8,435 bases of DNA, from NCBI GenBank assembly GCA_023426005.1, contig JAFABO010000142.1, positions 1 through 8,435 of the forward strand, in the 5' to 3' direction. The stretch is from Bacillota bacterium. Its GTDB lineage: Bacteria > Bacillota > Clostridia > Acetivibrionales > DSM-1351. The notes beneath the pieces are model-generated. The model saw only the letters and a list, made by a program, of their open reading frames with translations. It was not told the origin of the DNA and searched no databases. Positions 1-6,615 of this stretch are shown in pieces. The translations under genes were made by a program, and so were the position numbers. The number at the start of each line of letters is the position of its first letter. Within the stretch, counting starts at the first letter, position 1.

Positions 1-2
1 TC

Positions 3-308
3 ATAAATTATTGTATTAATGAGTTAAAATATCTTTCAAAGCACACTTCGGAGGATATGGCAGACTTTAAGCATATTTGCATAGTGGATGCGGACGGCGG
101 AATAGAGGAAAGGCTCGACCTGACCAATAGTCTCACAAAAATTAAACCTAAATACAGAGATGTATTAATCTTGAAGTATTTTGAGGATTTTCCCACAGAA
201 GACATAGCAAAAGCATTAAACAAACCTGTCGGTACTGTTAAGACCTGGATAAACAGAGGTCTCAAACAGCTGAGGGAAAACATGAAGGGGAGTGAACACT
301 GTGTTTGA
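3..308 (+). CDS. ECF-type RNA polymerase sigma factor, C-terminal part (5' end outside the window)
   Basis: The frame is open from the first bases, so the gene begins upstream and only about 101 C-terminal residues are seen. The first residues (INYCINEL) look like the end of sigma region 2 and the linker, as in 'xxINxCIDxLR' of ECF factors. The rest is region 4: a helix beginning LTKIKPKYRDVLILKYFED, then the helix-turn-helix TEDIAKALNKPVGTVKTWINRGLKQLR, which contacts the -35 element. The internal ATG at 57 falls inside this domain and is not a real start. The stop overlaps the start of the next gene, a membrane protein of the DUF4179 type that commonly accompanies clostridial ECF factors, so the pair is probably translationally coupled. 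The ECF group cannot be assigned from this fragment, and its own promoter lies outside the window. Confidence 0.9.
   Translation: MNYCINELKYLSKHTSEDMADFKHICIVDADGGIEERLDLTNSLTKIKPKYRDVLILKYFEDFPTEDIAKALNKPVGTVKTWINRGLKQLRENMKGSEHCV
289..292 (+). promoter_or_regulatory. Ribosome binding site for the DUF4179 gene
   Basis: GGAG (within AAGGGGAG) lies inside the end of the sigma gene. It is 8 nt before the GTG at 301 but overlaps the alternative GTG at 292, so it favours 301 as the start. Confidence 0.6.
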
Positions 309-1674
309 TGATATTAAAATTCCTGAGGATATAGATAAATATATAAATAAAGGCATTGACAGGGGACGGAGGAAAATGGCCGCAAAAAGGATTAAAATTT
401 TTTCGGCGGTTATGGGCAGCCTTCTGCTGGCCATGTTTATTACCGGTATTAGAGTCTCTCCCGTTTTTGCTTCCAATGTAGCCAGGATTCCGGGGTTAAA
501 TTACATTGTTGAACTTGTAAGTTTGGATAAAGGACTCTCGGCAGCAGTTGAAAATGAATATATTCAACATATAGATAAATCTGTCGAGTATGAAAATATC
601 AAATTCACAATAAAGGATATTATTGCCGACAACAGTGGAATTGTTGTGTTTTATTCGCTGGAAAATAAAGGCGGTCACATTATGCCACGTATCAAAGACG
701 TTAAGTTAACCGATTCCAGAGGGGCGGATTTGAAGATGAGCATAGGTTACGATGCGGCTCAGTATGAAGATAAAAAATTTGAGGGAAAAATAGAGTTCTA
801 TTCAAATGAAAATCAGGGTGAAGGAATACCTGACAATCTGGTTTTAAAAGTAGGTTTGGAAGAACAGAGAAAGCTAAAAGAAAGTGAAATATCCCCAAAG
901 GATAATACTCTGGAGCAGAATACCGGCATACCTGGCAATCTCCGGGCTATTAGCGGAAGCTGGCAGATTCCGTTCACCATAGACAGGGAGAAATTATCGG
1001 GTGCTGAGAAAATATACAGTATCAATCAAACTGTCGAGATTGAGGGACAAAAGATAAAATTCGAGGATATAAGGATTTACCCAATAAAAAGTATTCTGTC
1101 GATCAGCTTGGACCCAACCAATACAAAAAAACTATTTACTTTTGAAGATTTGAAGCTGATGGATGAAAACGGAGGAGAGTGGGGGAGGATAGTAAATGGG
1201 TTATCGGGCTCCAATCCGGGAGGCGACCATCAGACCTTGAATTTCCAGAGCAACTATTTTACAAAACCGAAGGAACTGTACATCACAGGTAATTACATCA
1301 GAGCCCTGGATAAGGACAAGTGTTATTTTACCGTGGATACTGCAAACGGGAAAATATTGTATTCACCTTTTAATTTATTGAGTTTAAGAGATATAACTGT
1401 CGGTAAAGATCAAATGTTTCTGAGTGCTGAAATGAAAAGAAATCCTCCATATTCGGATAAAAATTTTTCTATAACCAATGAAGCGTTTGATTCCAATGGG
1501 CATCCTCTTACTATAATCAGTGAAGGGATGGAAGGTGGAGACAAGGCATGTTATTACCATTATAATTTGAAACTTGGATTAGGCTTTAAAGGGCCTGTGA
1601 CCTTTAAATTATGTGATTATCCCAGCAGGATAAGCGGCAGCTTTACAATAAAGATACCTCTGGACGGCAAATAG
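301..1674 (+). CDS. DUF4179 single-pass membrane protein, probable anti-sigma factor
   Basis: This is probably the negative regulator of the sigma factor it overlaps, holding it at the membrane until an envelope signal releases it. From GTG 301 the protein has 457 residues. A short basic cytoplasmic N-terminus (about 1-30) is followed by one membrane helix (about 31-51). The signature VSPVFASNVARIPGL (52-66) and the segment LDKGLSAAVENEYIQ follow, both typical of DUF4179. The remaining roughly 390 residues are extracellular and beta-rich; the part from about residue 210 (SGSWQIPFTIDRE onward) resembles the DUF5643-like domain often found there. The N-terminus has no His/Cys zinc motif, so it is not a ZAS-type anti-sigma factor. 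An in-frame GTG at 292 would add three residues, but its spacing to the ribosome binding site is poor. The anti-sigma role is inferred from context and family habit; the signal sensed is unknown. Confidence 0.8.
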   Translation: MFDDIKIPEDIDKYINKGIDRGRRKMAAKRIKIFSAVMGSLLLAMFITGIRVSPVFASNVARIPGLNYIVELVSLDKGLSAAVENEYIQHIDKSVEYENIKFTIKDIIADNSGIVVFYSLENKGGHIMPRIKDVKLTDSRGADLKMSIGYDAAQYEDKKFEGKIEFYSNENQGEGIPDNLVLKVGLEEQRKLKESEISPKDNTLEQNTGIPGNLRAISGSWQIPFTIDREKLSGAEKIYSINQTVEIEGQKIKFEDIRIYPIKSILSISLDPTNTKKLFTFEDLKLMDENGGEWGRIVNGLSGSNPGGDHQTLNFQSNYFTKPKELYITGNYIRALDKDKCYFTVDTANGKILYSPFNLLSLRDITVGKDQMFLSAEMKRNPPYSDKNFSITNEAFDSNGHPLTIISEGMEGGDKACYYHYNLKLGLGFKGPVTFKLCDYPSRISGSFTIKIPLDGK

Positions 1675-1704
1675 TATTTGTTTGGCAATGAGGATAAATA
1701 AGTG

Positions 1705-1729
1705 ATATGGAAGCTTTAAAGTGCCATAT
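1705..1729 (+). repeat. Weak hairpin ATATGG/CCATAT after the DUF4179 gene
   Basis: A 6-bp stem (1705-1710 with 1724-1729) has a 13-nt loop and is followed by TTTTGTGG. It could be a poor terminator for the sigma/anti-sigma operon, but the stem is AT-rich and the T-run is short. It overlaps the candidate -35 of the next promoter. Confidence 0.2.
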
Positions 1730-1742
1730 TTTGTGGTATAAT
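1715..1742 (+). promoter_or_regulatory. Sigma-A-type promoter with extended -10 for the RNA-modification operon
   Basis: TATAAT at 1737-1742 is preceded by TG one base upstream (TGGTATAAT), a perfect extended -10. The best -35 is only TTTAAA at 1715-1720, with a 16-bp spacer; an extended -10 tolerates a weak -35. Transcription would start near 1749-1750, giving a leader of about 75 nt before the methyltransferase ATG. Confidence 0.6.
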
Positions 1743-1797
1743 AACTCCTGTGTTATAAGAGTACTTTACGAAAGCTCTCTTTATACAGGAGTTTATT
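1740..1797 (+). repeat. Imperfect long inverted repeat in the leader
   Basis: AACTCCTGT (1743-1751) is perfectly complementary to ACAGGAGTT (1785-1793), with a few more pairs outside (1740-1742 with 1795-1797) across a one-base bulge. Inside, ATAAGAG (1755-1761) pairs with CTCTTTAT (1777-1784) with one bulge, and CTTT/AAAG (1764-1767, 1771-1774) closes on an ACG loop. The left arm touches the -10 element, so it may act as a DNA site or, on read-through transcripts only, as an RNA hairpin. Confidence 0.45.
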
Positions 1798-1817
1798 CTA
1801 ATTTACAGGAGTTTATT
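1784..1817 (+). repeat. Two direct copies of TACAGGAGTTTATT, 20 bp apart
   Basis: Identical 14-bp copies lie at 1784-1797 and 1804-1817. The second carries the AGGAG that must serve as ribosome binding site for the ATG at 1826. The first has no usable start codon close behind it. An inverted partner of the core (AACTCCTGT) lies at 1743-1751. Confidence 0.75.
1807..1811 (+). promoter_or_regulatory. Ribosome binding site with unusually long spacing
   Basis: AGGAG is 14 nt before the ATG at 1826, longer than the other sites in this window (4-9 nt). An in-frame TAA at 1820-1822 excludes any earlier start, so the spacing is real unless an internal start is used. It lies in the second copy of the leader repeat. 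Confidence 0.6.
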
Positions 1818-1825
1818 TTTAATAT

Positions 1826-3244
1826 ATGAAGCTGCCCGAAGAGTTTGTGAATAAAATGCAGGTACTGATGGGTGAGGAATTCAACAGTTACCTTGAATCC
1901 TATGAAAAGCCAAGATTTTATGGCTTAAGAGTAAATACGCTGAAGATTTCAGTGGACGAATTTCTAAAAATATCTCCCTTTCATCTGGAACCTATTCCAT
2001 GGACCACCGATGGCTTTTATTACAGTGAAGGCGAAAACCCGGGCAGACATCCATATTACTATGCGGGCCTGTATTATATACAGGAGCCAAGTGCCATGCT
2101 CCCGGGAGCTGCTATAGGTGTCCGTCCCGGAGACAGGGTTTTGGATCTGTGCGCGGCACCCGGAGGGAAATCGGTCCAGATGGCGGCACAAATGCAGGGG
2201 CAGGGACTGCTGGTTTCAAATGATATCAACGCAGAGAGAGCCAAGGCGCTGGTAAAAAATATTGAACTTTGCGGTGTCAGAAATGCCGTTGTACTCAATG
2301 ATTCTCCCGACAAGCTTGCCAGAAACTTTGAAAGCTTCTTTGACAGGATTATGGTAGATGCTCCCTGCTCGGGAGAGGGTATGTTCAGGAAGGACGAGGA
2401 CGCCGTTAAAAGCTGGGAAAAGTTCAAATGTGAAAAATGCAGCTGCATGCAGTGGGATATATTGCAGCAGGTAGACAAAATGCTGAAGCCGGGAGGAGTA
2501 ATACTATATTCTACCTGTACTTTCTCACCGGAAGAAGATGAGATAATAATAGAAAGGTTCATGGACCAATACCTGGAAGGTTATGAATTGCTGGAGATAC
2601 CTAAAATCAGCGGTATTGAAGGCGGCCGCAGGGAGTGGTCGGCAGGTAAATATGATTTTTCAAAAGCTGCCAGACTATGGCCCCACAAGCTGAACGGGGA
2701 AGGACATTTTGCCGCCATTATAAGGAAACTTGAGTATGGCGGGAATGGAGATAATGATATAGGTTTCCCGGCTCCCCAAAGGGAAAGAAGCTGGGAAAGG
2801 GCTTACCAGGTTAACAGCTTTGAAGACTTAAGAAGCTTTGACAGGGAATTGGCGGAATTTATAAATACCAGCACAACCCTGAATCTGAAAGGTTTTGTAT
2901 TTCAAAAAGGGAATAATTTTTACCACCTGCCCGAAGCCTGTCCTGATCTGTCAGGCCTGCGGGTGGCTAAATTCGGCTGGTATCTTGGAGAGCACAGTCC
3001 AAAGGGCTTCGTTCCTTCCCATTCTCTCGCAGTATCCATGAAAAGTGAGGAAATGAAAAGAAAAATCAACTTCGCTTCCGGTGCTAGGGAGACAAACAGC
3101 TACCTGAAGGGAGAAACTTTAATGGATTCGGGTGAAAAGGGTTATACTGGCATTTGTGTCGACGGGTATACTCTGGGCTGGGCAAAGCAGACCGGGGATA
3201 TGCTGAAAAACCTGTATCCTAAAGGCTGGAGGAAGATGGCGTAA
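1826..3244 (+). CDS. RsmF-like RNA (cytosine-C5)-methyltransferase of the RsmB/NOP family
   Basis: This enzyme transfers a methyl group from SAM to C5 of a cytosine in RNA, probably rRNA, in the cytoplasm. The 472-residue protein opens with the RsmF N-terminal segment (LPEEFVNKMQ...KPRFYGLRVNTLK, 3-40). The SAM-binding motif DLCAAPGGK is at 107-115. The two cysteines of the family's covalent mechanism are both present: DAPCSGEG (178-185, Cys181) and STCTF (229-233, Cys231). The C-terminal third (about 315-472) matches the RsmF-specific layout with a PUA-like RNA-binding end (GYTGICVDGYTLGWAKQ...YPKGW). A Cys-rich CEKCSC lies at 202-207. The start fits the conserved family N-terminus. It heads a cluster with an RsuA-type pseudouridine synthase 44 nt downstream. 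E. coli RsmF modifies C1407 of 16S rRNA; clostridial relatives may have a different or broader target, so no symbol is given. Confidence 0.9.
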   Translation: MKLPEEFVNKMQVLMGEEFNSYLESYEKPRFYGLRVNTLKISVDEFLKISPFHLEPIPWTTDGFYYSEGENPGRHPYYYAGLYYIQEPSAMLPGAAIGVRPGDRVLDLCAAPGGKSVQMAAQMQGQGLLVSNDINAERAKALVKNIELCGVRNAVVLNDSPDKLARNFESFFDRIMVDAPCSGEGMFRKDEDAVKSWEKFKCEKCSCMQWDILQQVDKMLKPGGVILYSTCTFSPEEDEIIIERFMDQYLEGYELLEIPKISGIEGGRREWSAGKYDFSKAARLWPHKLNGEGHFAAIIRKLEYGGNGDNDIGFPAPQRERSWERAYQVNSFEDLRSFDRELAEFINTSTTLNLKGFVFQKGNNFYHLPEACPDLSGLRVAKFGWYLGEHSPKGFVPSHSLAVSMKSEEMKRKINFASGARETNSYLKGETLMDSGEKGYTGICVDGYTLGWAKQTGDMLKNLYPKGWRKMA

Positions 3245-3273
3245 TATAGCACCAATATGAGATATGTTATTCC

Positions 3274-3280
3274 AAGGAGG
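3274..3280 (+). promoter_or_regulatory. Strong ribosome binding site fixing a TTG start
   Basis: AAGGAGG ends 8 nt before the TTG at 3289. The reading frame has no competing start nearby with comparable support, so TTG is the chosen start. Confidence 0.85.
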
Positions 3281-3288
3281 TTTGACTT

Positions 3289-4023
3289 TTGAAACAAAAG
3301 CAGAGATTGGACAAGGTGTTATCCAATTTTGGGTTTGGCTCGCGGACTGAAATCAAGAGTGCCGTAAAAAACGGTCTGATCACCGTTGACGGCACTGTAG
3401 TCAAGGACAGCGGTATGCATGTGGACCCTGCTGAAAGCACCATCCTGATGAACGGTGTAAAACTCGATTACCGGAAATACATTTATCTCATGATGAACAA
3501 GCCCCGCGGGGTTATTTCTGCAACCACAGATACCAGGCAGAAAACAGTATTTGATATCCTGCCGGAGGAATACAAGTGCTTTGATCTGTTTCCGGCAGGC
3601 AGGCTGGATATAGACACAGAGGGACTTGTTCTTATGACTAATGACGGTCAGCTTGCGCACGATATACTTTCTCCCAAAAAACATGTTACGAAGCAGTACT
3701 ACGCTCACGTACAGGGGCGTGTGGAGCAAGCTGACATTGAAGCTTTTCAGAGAGGAGTCACACTTGATGACGGATACAAAACCCTTCCGGCCGGGCTGGA
3801 GATACTCAGGTCGGATGAGATATCAGAGATCAGGCTGTCCATTGTGGAAGGTAAATTTCATCAGGTAAAGAGAATGTTTGAAGCTGTGGGGAAAAAAGTG
3901 ATTTATCTGAAAAGACTCAGCATGGGAAAGCTCAGGCTGGATGAAAATCTTGGCCTGGGGGAGTGCAGGGAATTGACCGGAGAAGACGTAGAATTGCTGA
4001 GAACTTCTGTTCAAAAGCACTGA
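3289..4023 (+). CDS. rsuA: RsuA-family pseudouridine synthase (16S rRNA type)
   Basis: The enzyme isomerises a specific uridine in rRNA to pseudouridine; in RsuA this is U516 of 16S rRNA. The 244-residue protein begins with an S4 RNA-binding domain (about 4-60, QRLDKVLSNFGFGSRTEIK and LITVDG). The catalytic domain follows, with MMNKPRGVISATTD (68-81), the active-site motif GRLDIDTEGL (104-113, catalytic Asp107), and the C-terminal motif EGKFHQVKRMFEAVG (187-201). Length and motif order match RsuA; the RluB/RluE relatives are the alternative, and exact site specificity cannot be read here. The start is TTG behind a near-perfect AAGGAGG. The next gene begins 13 nt after its stop, so it sits within one operon with the methyltransferases on both sides. 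Confidence 0.88.
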   Translation: MKQKQRLDKVLSNFGFGSRTEIKSAVKNGLITVDGTVVKDSGMHVDPAESTILMNGVKLDYRKYIYLMMNKPRGVISATTDTRQKTVFDILPEEYKCFDLFPAGRLDIDTEGLVLMTNDGQLAHDILSPKKHVTKQYYAHVQGRVEQADIEAFQRGVTLDDGYKTLPAGLEILRSDEISEIRLSIVEGKFHQVKRMFEAVGKKVIYLKRLSMGKLRLDENLGLGECRELTGEDVELLRTSVQKH

Positions 4024-4036
4024 TAGTGGAGGTAAC

Positions 4037-5206
4037 ATGAATAAACAAAGTATTTCAAAGCTGAGTCTGTTCTTAACGGGACTTGAGCAAAGAATAACTG
4101 AAAATGCGGATTTTTTTAAAAAGATAACAATCAGGTTCAAATCCGGAACAAAATTTTATGAGGCCGCCGTAACTTTAAAGGATAACAGGCTGTTTTTACA
4201 GTATAACGGCAGAAATGACAGGATGGAGATATCCTGGCTGGGAGCCAGAATTGCTAAAATAGCCGAGCAGTACGAAGCAATGAATCTGATATATGAAGAA
4301 CGCGGTACGGCAATCCACATTGATGCCGATGACAGGGGCGTTAAAATGAAAACAAAGGACCAGGACGCTGCTGATGCCTGTAAGGGTCATAATGAAACCT
4401 CCCAGATAACCAACAGGGATTACTATATAAAGGTGGGACATGCCGACGCCGTTCTAAAGGCCATAGGCATACTTGGGGAAAATGGGAAAATTAAAAATGA
4501 CATGATCAGGAAATACAACCAGATCGACCATTATATTGAACTGGTGGATGATATGCTTAAAAACCTGTGTGCCAGGTATGGCAGGATAAACGTCGTTGAC
4601 TGCGGCTGCGGAAAATCCTATCTGTCCTTTGTATTAAACTACTATATAAAAGAAGTGCTGAAAAAGAACTGTCATTTTATCGGCCTTGATATTTCAAAAA
4701 CAGTTATAGATGCTTCAAAAAAGATTGCCCGGCAGCTGGACTATAAAAATATGGACTTCAGGGTAACCGATATCCGCAACTATACCGCCGGAGAAGAAAT
4801 ACATCTGGCAATAAGCCTGCATGCCTGTGATACTGCAACTGATGAGGCAATAGCACTGGCAGTTAACAACAACGCAAAAGCAATTATAATGGTTCCCTGC
4901 TGCCAGAAGGAGATACTGAGCCAATACTCTTTTGATATACTTCAGAGCATAACCAGGCACGGAGTTTTAAAAGCAAGGCTGGCGGATGTGCTCACCGACG
5001 GAATCAGGCTGATGCTCCTTGAGGCAATGGGCTATAAGGTGTCCATCGTGGAATACGTGTCCCCTCTTGAAACGCCGAAAAATCTGATGATCAGGGCTGA
5101 AAAAACAGGCGGTGTGAACAAAGCCGCAATAGAAGAATACATGCAATTAAAAAAACTTTTAGGAATCAACCCCACTCTGGAAAAATTGATAATGCCTCAT
5201 TTGTAA
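4037..5206 (+). CDS. SAM-dependent methyltransferase of the Methyltransf_32 type, substrate unknown
   Basis: This is a 389-residue class I methyltransferase. The N-terminal 130 residues match nothing I recognise. The catalytic part begins around KYNQIDHYIELVDDML (159-174) and has motif I VVDCGCGKSYLSF (186-198). The acidic SAM-ribose position follows (GLDIS, 216-220). The family signatures are SLHACDTATDE (260-270) and MVPCCQKE (285-292). The HAC...D and PCC motifs are typical of the Methyltransf_32 domain, which also occurs in eukaryotic METTL25/RRNAD1-like proteins; bacterial members are generally annotated only as methyltransferases. GGAGG (4028-4032) sits 4 nt before the ATG. Its position directly behind an m5C methyltransferase and a pseudouridine synthase suggests an RNA, perhaps rRNA, substrate; that is inference from context. 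No clear terminator follows it. Confidence 0.8.
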   Translation: MNKQSISKLSLFLTGLEQRITENADFFKKITIRFKSGTKFYEAAVTLKDNRLFLQYNGRNDRMEISWLGARIAKIAEQYEAMNLIYEERGTAIHIDADDRGVKMKTKDQDAADACKGHNETSQITNRDYYIKVGHADAVLKAIGILGENGKIKNDMIRKYNQIDHYIELVDDMLKNLCARYGRINVVDCGCGKSYLSFVLNYYIKEVLKKNCHFIGLDISKTVIDASKKIARQLDYKNMDFRVTDIRNYTAGEEIHLAISLHACDTATDEAIALAVNNNAKAIIMVPCCQKEILSQYSFDILQSITRHGVLKARLADVLTDGIRLMLLEAMGYKVSIVEYVSPLETPKNLMIRAEKTGGVNKAAIEEYMQLKKLLGINPTLEKLIMPHL

Positions 5207-5239
5207 TAAAATAATATTAACAGTTATGTTTTAAGGACT

Positions 5240-5258
5240 TTGCCCATGATTGGGACAA
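5240..5258 (+). repeat. Small hairpin downstream of the methyltransferase operon
   Basis: TTGCCCA (5240-5246) pairs with TGGG-A-CAA (5251-5258) across a TGAT loop with one bulged A. No T-run follows, so it is a weak candidate for a 3' end structure rather than a proper terminator. The 158-bp gap 5207-5364 otherwise holds only the promoter and repeat listed below. Confidence 0.25.
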
Positions 5259-5261
5259 CAA

Positions 5262-5319
5262 CCCGGGAAAAAATTATATTCAAAAAAGGCTTAAGATAAA
5301 AAGAAGATGCTTTTCCGGG
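5262..5319 (+). repeat. Interrupted inverted repeat reaching into the deacetylase promoter
   Basis: CCCGGGAAAA (5262-5271) is the inverse of TTTTCCGGG (5311-5319) except for one extra G, with about 40 bp between the arms. The right arm lies just upstream of the -10 element at 5329. It could be a split operator or chance; at 5+4 bp with a bulge it is not strong. Confidence 0.3.
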
Positions 5320-5334
5320 ATATCGTAGTATAAT
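5308..5334 (+). promoter_or_regulatory. Possible promoter for the polysaccharide deacetylase
   Basis: TATAAT at 5329-5334 is a perfect -10, but no convincing -35 lies 16-18 bp upstream (nearest is TGCTTT at 5308-5313, spacer 15). Either an activator helps, or another sigma factor or read-through drives the gene. Start of transcription would be near 5341. Confidence 0.4.
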
Positions 5335-5364
5335 AGACATATAAATATTTCAAAGGGTACATAC

Positions 5365-6600
5365 ATGTTAAAAAAAATATTGCATAAATTCAACATATAT
5401 GAGAAATATAACAGGCTGATTACAGAGGAAGGCAAAAGAATATTTATCCGTACCGTTTATACTTTATCCGTATGTACTGTGGCTATAATACTGATATGGT
5501 ACTGCGGCATTGTCAACATGGCGTCAAAGAACCAGATTGGGTTTATTCATAACGGATTTCTGGAAAATACCGTTCAGACCTCAAATCAAAATATAACCTT
5601 TTCTGCCAAAACAACGGGAGAGGACGCTATGGGAAACGGCTTACAGGCATCAGCCGACGATTTATCACCGGAAACAGGTAAAAATACATCTGACGGTAAT
5701 AAATCTGAAGCCCCGCCTGCAAAAGAATCCGAAAGCAAACCCGAGACTAAGCCTGGAAGCAAGCCGGAAGATAAATCGGAGGGCAAACCCGAAAACAAAC
5801 CGGAAACAGGTAAGAACGACAAAAATACTCAGGTACAGCCTGAAAAAAATAAGGACATAAATAAAAGCCTCAACAATAAACAAACTGATAAAAAGCCTGA
5901 GGTAAAAAACGGTGACAAGGCTCAAACCGACAAGAAAGCCAAGGTGATCCAACAAACAATTTTCAAGGGGGCAAAGACATCATATGTGGCGCTTACCTTT
6001 GATGACGGCTATAACGAAAAAACAATAATAAAAGTTCTGGATGTTCTTAAAAAAAATAATATAAAGGCAACATTTTTCATAATAGGAAGTGTGCTGGACG
6101 ATTATCCGCATGTATGGAAAAGAGCAATAAATGAGGGCCACCAGATATGCAACCATACTCAGAACCATGCCACACTCACGAAACTGTCCGATCAGCAGGT
6201 AAAAAACGAGATATTAGGCTGGGAAACCTCTGTAAAGAAGGTGCTGGGGGAAGAGTATTTAAAAAAGATGAAGAGTGAATTCCCATACCTGAGACTGCCC
6301 GGCGGGAACGGCAACAAAACCGACAGAATACTTACCATCGCCCAGGACTGCGGCTATAAGGTAATTGGATGGAATCTTGAAACCTATAACAGTGTCATAA
6401 GCCGCATGAGAAAAAATTACTCTGCAAATGAAATAGCAAAAAAGGTCCAACAGCATGTAGTAAATAATTGCAGCGGAGGTTCAATAATTCTTCTCCATTT
6501 TAACCAATATGACATAACCAACATCGAGGAGATAGTTGCAGGGATTAAAAACAGGGGCTACAACATGGTAACGGTTACCGAATTATTGAACAAGAAGTAG
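5365..6600 (+). CDS. Membrane-anchored polysaccharide deacetylase (NodB fold, carbohydrate esterase 4)
   Basis: This probably removes N-acetyl groups from peptidoglycan or another wall polysaccharide on the outer face of the membrane. The 411-residue protein has a short cytoplasmic N-terminus, one membrane helix (about 28-50), a long disordered Lys/Pro/Glu/Asp/Asn stalk (about 100-195), and a NodB domain (about 205-409). Metal and catalytic motifs: TFDDG (211-215, Asp213/Asp214), HTQNH (264-268), RLPGG (310-314) and LLH (376-378). Motif 4, usually DxxDW, reads WNLETYNS (336-343), and motif 5 ends in Phe rather than Asp. The metal triad Asp-His-His is intact, so activity is plausible. AAAGGG sits 7 nt before the ATG. 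The gene appears to be a single transcription unit. A sporulation or lysozyme-resistance role is possible, but nothing here decides it. Confidence 0.88.
   Translation: MLKKILHKFNIYEKYNRLITEEGKRIFIRTVYTLSVCTVAIILIWYCGIVNMASKNQIGFIHNGFLENTVQTSNQNITFSAKTTGEDAMGNGLQASADDLSPETGKNTSDGNKSEAPPAKESESKPETKPGSKPEDKSEGKPENKPETGKNDKNTQVQPEKNKDINKSLNNKQTDKKPEVKNGDKAQTDKKAKVIQQTIFKGAKTSYVALTFDDGYNEKTIIKVLDVLKKNNIKATFFIIGSVLDDYPHVWKRAINEGHQICNHTQNHATLTKLSDQQVKNEILGWETSVKKVLGEEYLKKMKSEFPYLRLPGGNGNKTDRILTIAQDCGYKVIGWNLETYNSVISRMRKNYSANEIAKKVQQHVVNNCSGGSIILLHFNQYDITNIEEIVAGIKNRGYNMVTVTELLNKK
5731..5808 (+). repeat. KPE-rich repeats in the stalk of the deacetylase
   Basis: Residues 123-148 repeat short units around KPE/KPG (ESKPETKPGSKPEDKSEG, then KPENKPETGK), with KPE at 125, 133, 141 and 145. 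Such charged Pro-rich spacers commonly carry a domain through the wall, and the array length often varies among strains. Confidence 0.7.
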
Positions 6601-6615
6601 TTTTTTAAGCTTACA

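Noticed and set aside
57..308. Independent small protein starting at ATG 57
   Set aside because: The frame is open upstream to the window edge and the residues before 57 continue the sigma factor, so the ATG is internal.
2074..2562. Reverse-strand open frame of 162 codons
   Set aside because: It lies wholly opposite the conserved catalytic core of the RsmF-like gene, has no ribosome binding site or family resemblance, and reflects codon bias of the sense gene.
3319..3729. Reverse-strand open frame of 136 codons opposite the pseudouridine synthase
   Set aside because: It is antisense to the S4 domain and catalytic motif, and its translation resembles no protein family.
5324..5327. CGTA as the -10 of an ECF-dependent promoter for the deacetylase
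   Set aside because: No AAC-type -35 element occurs at the required distance of about 16 bp upstream, so a direct link to the ECF factor at the window start is not supported.
5586..5955. Two reverse-strand frames rich in Leu/Ser/Gly or Phe/Arg
   Set aside because: They are antisense readings of the repetitive Lys/Pro/Glu stalk of the deacetylase.
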